DNA from: an uncultured Collinsella sp.
GTDB taxonomy: Bacteria > Actinomycetota > Coriobacteriia > Coriobacteriales > Coriobacteriaceae
DNA: 8,082 nucleotides
Direction: 5' to 3'
Assembly: GCA_900751665.1 (NCBI GenBank)
Contig: CAADSV010000086.1
Span: 1-8,082 of the forward strand
The translations under genes and the position numbers were made by a program. The notes beneath the pieces are model-generated. The model was not told the origin of the DNA. It ran no database searches and saw only the letters and a list, made by a program, of their open reading frames with translations. Shown here one piece after another: positions 5,626 through 8,082 of this stretch; position 1 is the stretch's first letter, and each line of letters opens with the position of its first letter.

Positions 5626-5643
5626 AAGCGCAGGTAACTCAAT

Positions 5644-7305
5644 ATGACCAAGCATGTGTTCGTGACCGGCGGCGTGGTTTCGTCTCTGGGCAAGGGTATT
5701 ACCGCGGCCTCGCTGGGCCGTCTGCTCAAGTCGCGCGGCTACAAGGTAACGATGCAAAAGGCCGACCCGTATCTGAACGTCGACCCCGGCACCATGAGCC
5801 CGTTCCAGCATGGCGAGGTCTTTGTGACCGAGGACGGCTACGAGTCCGATCTGGACCTGGGCCACTACGAGCGCTTTATTGATGAGAACCTGACCCGCGA
5901 TTCCAACTTTACGACTGGTGCCATCTATAAGAGCCTGATCGCCCGTGAACGTCGCGGTGACTTTTTGGGCGGCACCGTGCAGGTGATTCCGCACGTCACG
6001 AACGCCATTAAGGATAAGTTCCGTCGTATTGAGGAGCAGACCGGCTCCGACGTGGTCATCACTGAGTTGGGCGGCACCATCGGTGACATCGAGTCGCAGC
6101 CTTTTGTCGAGGCCATCCGCCAGTATCGCAAGGAGGCCGGCCCCGAGAACGTCTGCTACATCCACGTGTCGCTCGTTCCCTATATCGCCGCCGCCCACGA
6201 GGTCAAGACCAAGCCGACGCAGCACTCCGTCAAGGAGCTCCGCAGCTTTGGCATCCAGCCCGATATTATCGTTCTGCGCTCCGATCACCATATCGACGAT
6301 GCCATCCGCGGCAAGATCGCAAGCTTCTGCGACGTCGACACCGACTGCGTCTTTACCAACGAGGACTGCGCGAGCATCTACGATGTTCCGCAGCTGCTCG
6401 CCGAGCAGGACTTTGACCTGCGCATTTGCGAGCGTCTGGGTCTGGACCCGCGTGAGCGCGACATGAGTCAGTGGAACGAGTTCCTGCGCAAGCAGAACCA
6501 TGCCAACCAGCACGCCGACAAGGTGAAGATCGCCGTCGTGGGCAAGTATACGCAGCTGCCCGATGCCTACCTGTCGGTTATCGAGGCCCTGCACCATGCG
6601 GGCGTGTTCTACGATCGCCACGTTGACGTGCAGCTGGTCGATGGCGAGAGCCTCGACGAGCAGAACGTCTCCGAGGTCCTGGGTGACGCCTCGGGCATCT
6701 TGGTCCCTGGCGGCTTTGGCAAGCGCGCCCTGGAGGGCAAGATCCTCGCGGCCGAGTTCGCCCGCGAGCACAAGATTCCGTATCTGGGCATTTGCCTGGG
6801 TATGCAGGTGGCCGTGTGCGAATTTGCCCGCAACGTGGTCGGCCTTGCCGGCGCCAGCTCTTCCGAGTTCGATCCTGATGGCCCGTATAGTGTCATCGAC
6901 CTGATGAGCTCGCAGGAGGACGTGACCGAGAAGGGCGGCACCATGCGTCTGGGTGCCTATCCGTGTAAGCTTGCCGCCGATACCCTCGCGCGCGAGGCAT
7001 ATGGCGAGGAGCTCGTCTACGAGCGTCACCGTCACCGCTTTGAGTTCAACAACGCCTTCCGTGACCAGCTCGAGGGCGCTGGTCTGGTTATCTCGGGTCT
7101 TTCGCCCGACGAGCGCCTGGTCGAGATGGTCGAGCTGCCGCGCGACGTGCATCCGTGGTATGTGGCAACCCAGGCTCATCCCGAGTTCAAGAGCCGCCCG
7201 ACCAACCCGCAGCCGCTGTTCCGCGAGTTCGTGCGCGCCTCGATCGGCCAGCATGAGGGCGTCGATCGTCTGCAGGTGACGCCCAAGAACCTCGCTACGG
7301 ACTAA
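5644..7305 (+). CDS. pyrG: CTP synthase (glutamine-hydrolysing)
   Basis: This cytoplasmic enzyme makes CTP from UTP, ATP and glutamine, the last step of de novo pyrimidine nucleotide synthesis. All 553 residues are present, a normal length. The N-terminal synthetase domain shows the P-loop GGVVSSLGKG (9-18, K17), DPYLNVDPGTMSP (41-53), the GTVQVIPHVT region and TELGGTIGDIE (140-150). The C-terminal class I glutamine amidotransferase domain shows VPGGFG (oxyanion region), GICLGMQ with nucleophile C384, and the AHPEF motif with catalytic H512 and E514. No key residue is missing. The ribosome site is weak (CAGG, 9 bases before ATG 5644). xerD follows two bases after the stop, so the two genes are probably co-transcribed. 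Confidence 0.99.
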   Translation: MTKHVFVTGGVVSSLGKGITAASLGRLLKSRGYKVTMQKADPYLNVDPGTMSPFQHGEVFVTEDGYESDLDLGHYERFIDENLTRDSNFTTGAIYKSLIARERRGDFLGGTVQVIPHVTNAIKDKFRRIEEQTGSDVVITELGGTIGDIESQPFVEAIRQYRKEAGPENVCYIHVSLVPYIAAAHEVKTKPTQHSVKELRSFGIQPDIIVLRSDHHIDDAIRGKIASFCDVDTDCVFTNEDCASIYDVPQLLAEQDFDLRICERLGLDPRERDMSQWNEFLRKQNHANQHADKVKIAVVGKYTQLPDAYLSVIEALHHAGVFYDRHVDVQLVDGESLDEQNVSEVLGDASGILVPGGFGKRALEGKILAAEFAREHKIPYLGICLGMQVAVCEFARNVVGLAGASSSEFDPDGPYSVIDLMSSQEDVTEKGGTMRLGAYPCKLAADTLAREAYGEELVYERHRHRFEFNNAFRDQLEGAGLVISGLSPDERLVEMVELPRDVHPWYVATQAHPEFKSRPTNPQPLFREFVRASIGQHEGVDRLQVTPKNLATD

Positions 7306-7307
7306 GG

Positions 7308-8082
7308 GTGCCGGAGAACCAAGAACATACCGAAGCTACTCCCTCGTCGCTCGCTGTGGTGGCGGGGGAGTATCTCGATTACCTTGCGGTCGAGCGGGGT
7401 TTGGCGCGCAATACGATTGCGGCCTACCGTCGTGACCTGACGACGTACTGCGCCTATCTGGAGCGGGCTGACATTGCGTCTTTTGAAGATGTGAGCCGTC
7501 AGGTCGTGGAGGGCTTTGTTGCCGATCGCCGCGACGGAGGCTATTCCGACGCCTCGGTGGAGCGCGCGCTTGCTGCCGTGAAGGGCCTGCATGCCTTTTT
7601 GGTGCGCGATGGGGCCGTGGCCCAAAACCCGACGGCGGCGTTGCGCCTGCCCAAAAAGGCAGATCGCCTGCCGGAATACCTTTCGGTGGAGGATGTCTCG
7701 GCACTGCTCGATCAAGACTTTCCCGAGGGCGAGATGGGGCTGCGCGATCATGCCATCTTGGAAGTGCTTTACGGTTGCGGCTTGCGCGTGAGTGAGCTGG
7801 TTGGGCTCGATGTGGGCGATATCCATATCGATGACGGGTTTGTCCTGGTGCGCGGTAAGGGCTCCAAGGAGCGTCTGGCCCCGTTGGTGGGAAGCGCGGC
7901 TCGCGCCCTGACACACTATATAGGTGACGGGCGCACTCTCCTGGCCGCCCATGCTCACGGGACGGAGACCTCGGCGGTCTTTTTAAATAAGAACGGACGT
8001 CGCCTGTCGCGCCAGGGCGTGCATGCGATATGCGAGCGGTACGGGCGCCAGGTGGGGCTGGGGGGACTCCCCCCCCACACCC
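7308..8082 (+). CDS. xerD: Tyrosine recombinase XerD, 3' end missing
   Basis: XerD-type recombinases act with XerC at dif sites to resolve chromosome dimers. 258 codons are visible, open to the last base of the window; a full protein is about 300 residues. The N-terminal SAM-like DNA-binding domain is recognisable from YLDYLAVERGLARNTIAAYRRDL (22-44). The catalytic domain shows R160 in GCGLRVSEL and K184 in VRGKGSKER. The sequence stops at PHT (256-258), just before the expected LRH, so the HxxR arginine, the second histidine and the tyrosine nucleophile are outside. GTG 7308 is chosen as the start: it is two bases after the pyrG stop and gives a normal N-terminus, but no Shine-Dalgarno site is seen. 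GTG 7356 or 7359 are alternatives. XerC or another integrase is possible, but pyrG-xerD adjacency is common in Actinomycetota. Codon use is less biased than in arcB. Confidence 0.88.
   Translation, partial: MPENQEHTEATPSSLAVVAGEYLDYLAVERGLARNTIAAYRRDLTTYCAYLERADIASFEDVSRQVVEGFVADRRDGGYSDASVERALAAVKGLHAFLVRDGAVAQNPTAALRLPKKADRLPEYLSVEDVSALLDQDFPEGEMGLRDHAILEVLYGCGLRVSELVGLDVGDIHIDDGFVLVRGKGSKERLAPLVGSAARALTHYIGDGRTLLAAHAHGTETSAVFLNKNGRRLSRQGVHAICERYGRQVGLGGLPPHT

Noticed and set aside
5476..7254. 592-residue open frame on the minus strand opposite pyrG
   Set aside because: It is a mirror of the GC-rich codon pattern of pyrG, low in complexity and without motifs. pyrG is unambiguous.

Overview
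The window looks like a fragment of a high-GC genome from the class Coriobacteriia (Actinomycetota), most likely Collinsella or a close relative. This is inferred from codon style, from arginine-deiminase genes next to a YfcC-type transporter, and from pyrG followed directly by xerD. No rRNA, tRNA, CRISPR array, insertion sequence or phage gene is visible. Both ends cut through genes, so this may be a whole short contig.

Layout, all genes on the + strand. Positions 1-2767 hold the end of an arginine-fermentation cluster: the last codons of a probable arginine deiminase (arcA), the ornithine carbamoyltransferase arcB, a terminator-like hairpin, and a YfcC-family membrane carrier that probably moves arginine/ornithine. 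Arginine deiminase makes citrulline. ArcB splits citrulline into ornithine and carbamoyl phosphate, a source of ATP through carbamate kinase. The carrier would bring in arginine and release ornithine. No carbamate kinase gene (arcC) lies in the visible part.

Positions 2768-3395 are a 628-base gap without a convincing gene and are the most unusual part of the window. The gap holds a run of hairpins, two of which can pair in competing ways. It also holds a strong bidirectional terminator nested inside a roughly 100-base imperfect palindrome, three degenerate copies of a 73-base tandem repeat, and a G-quadruplex motif directly upstream of a perfect TATAAT box.

Positions 3396-4877 encode a DUF1846 (UPF0371) protein, a widespread conserved family of unknown function. 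An AT-rich promoter-like stretch and a structured leader follow, then a 112-residue winged helix-turn-helix protein (5127-5465) with its own terminator. The window ends with pyrG (CTP synthase, complete) and, two bases after its stop, xerD (tyrosine recombinase), cut by the end of the window before its HxxR motif and catalytic tyrosine.

The genes are ordinary core or metabolic genes. I see no new multi-gene system. The novelty, if any, lies in the non-coding elements of 2768-3356 and in the leaders of the helix-turn-helix and pyrG genes.
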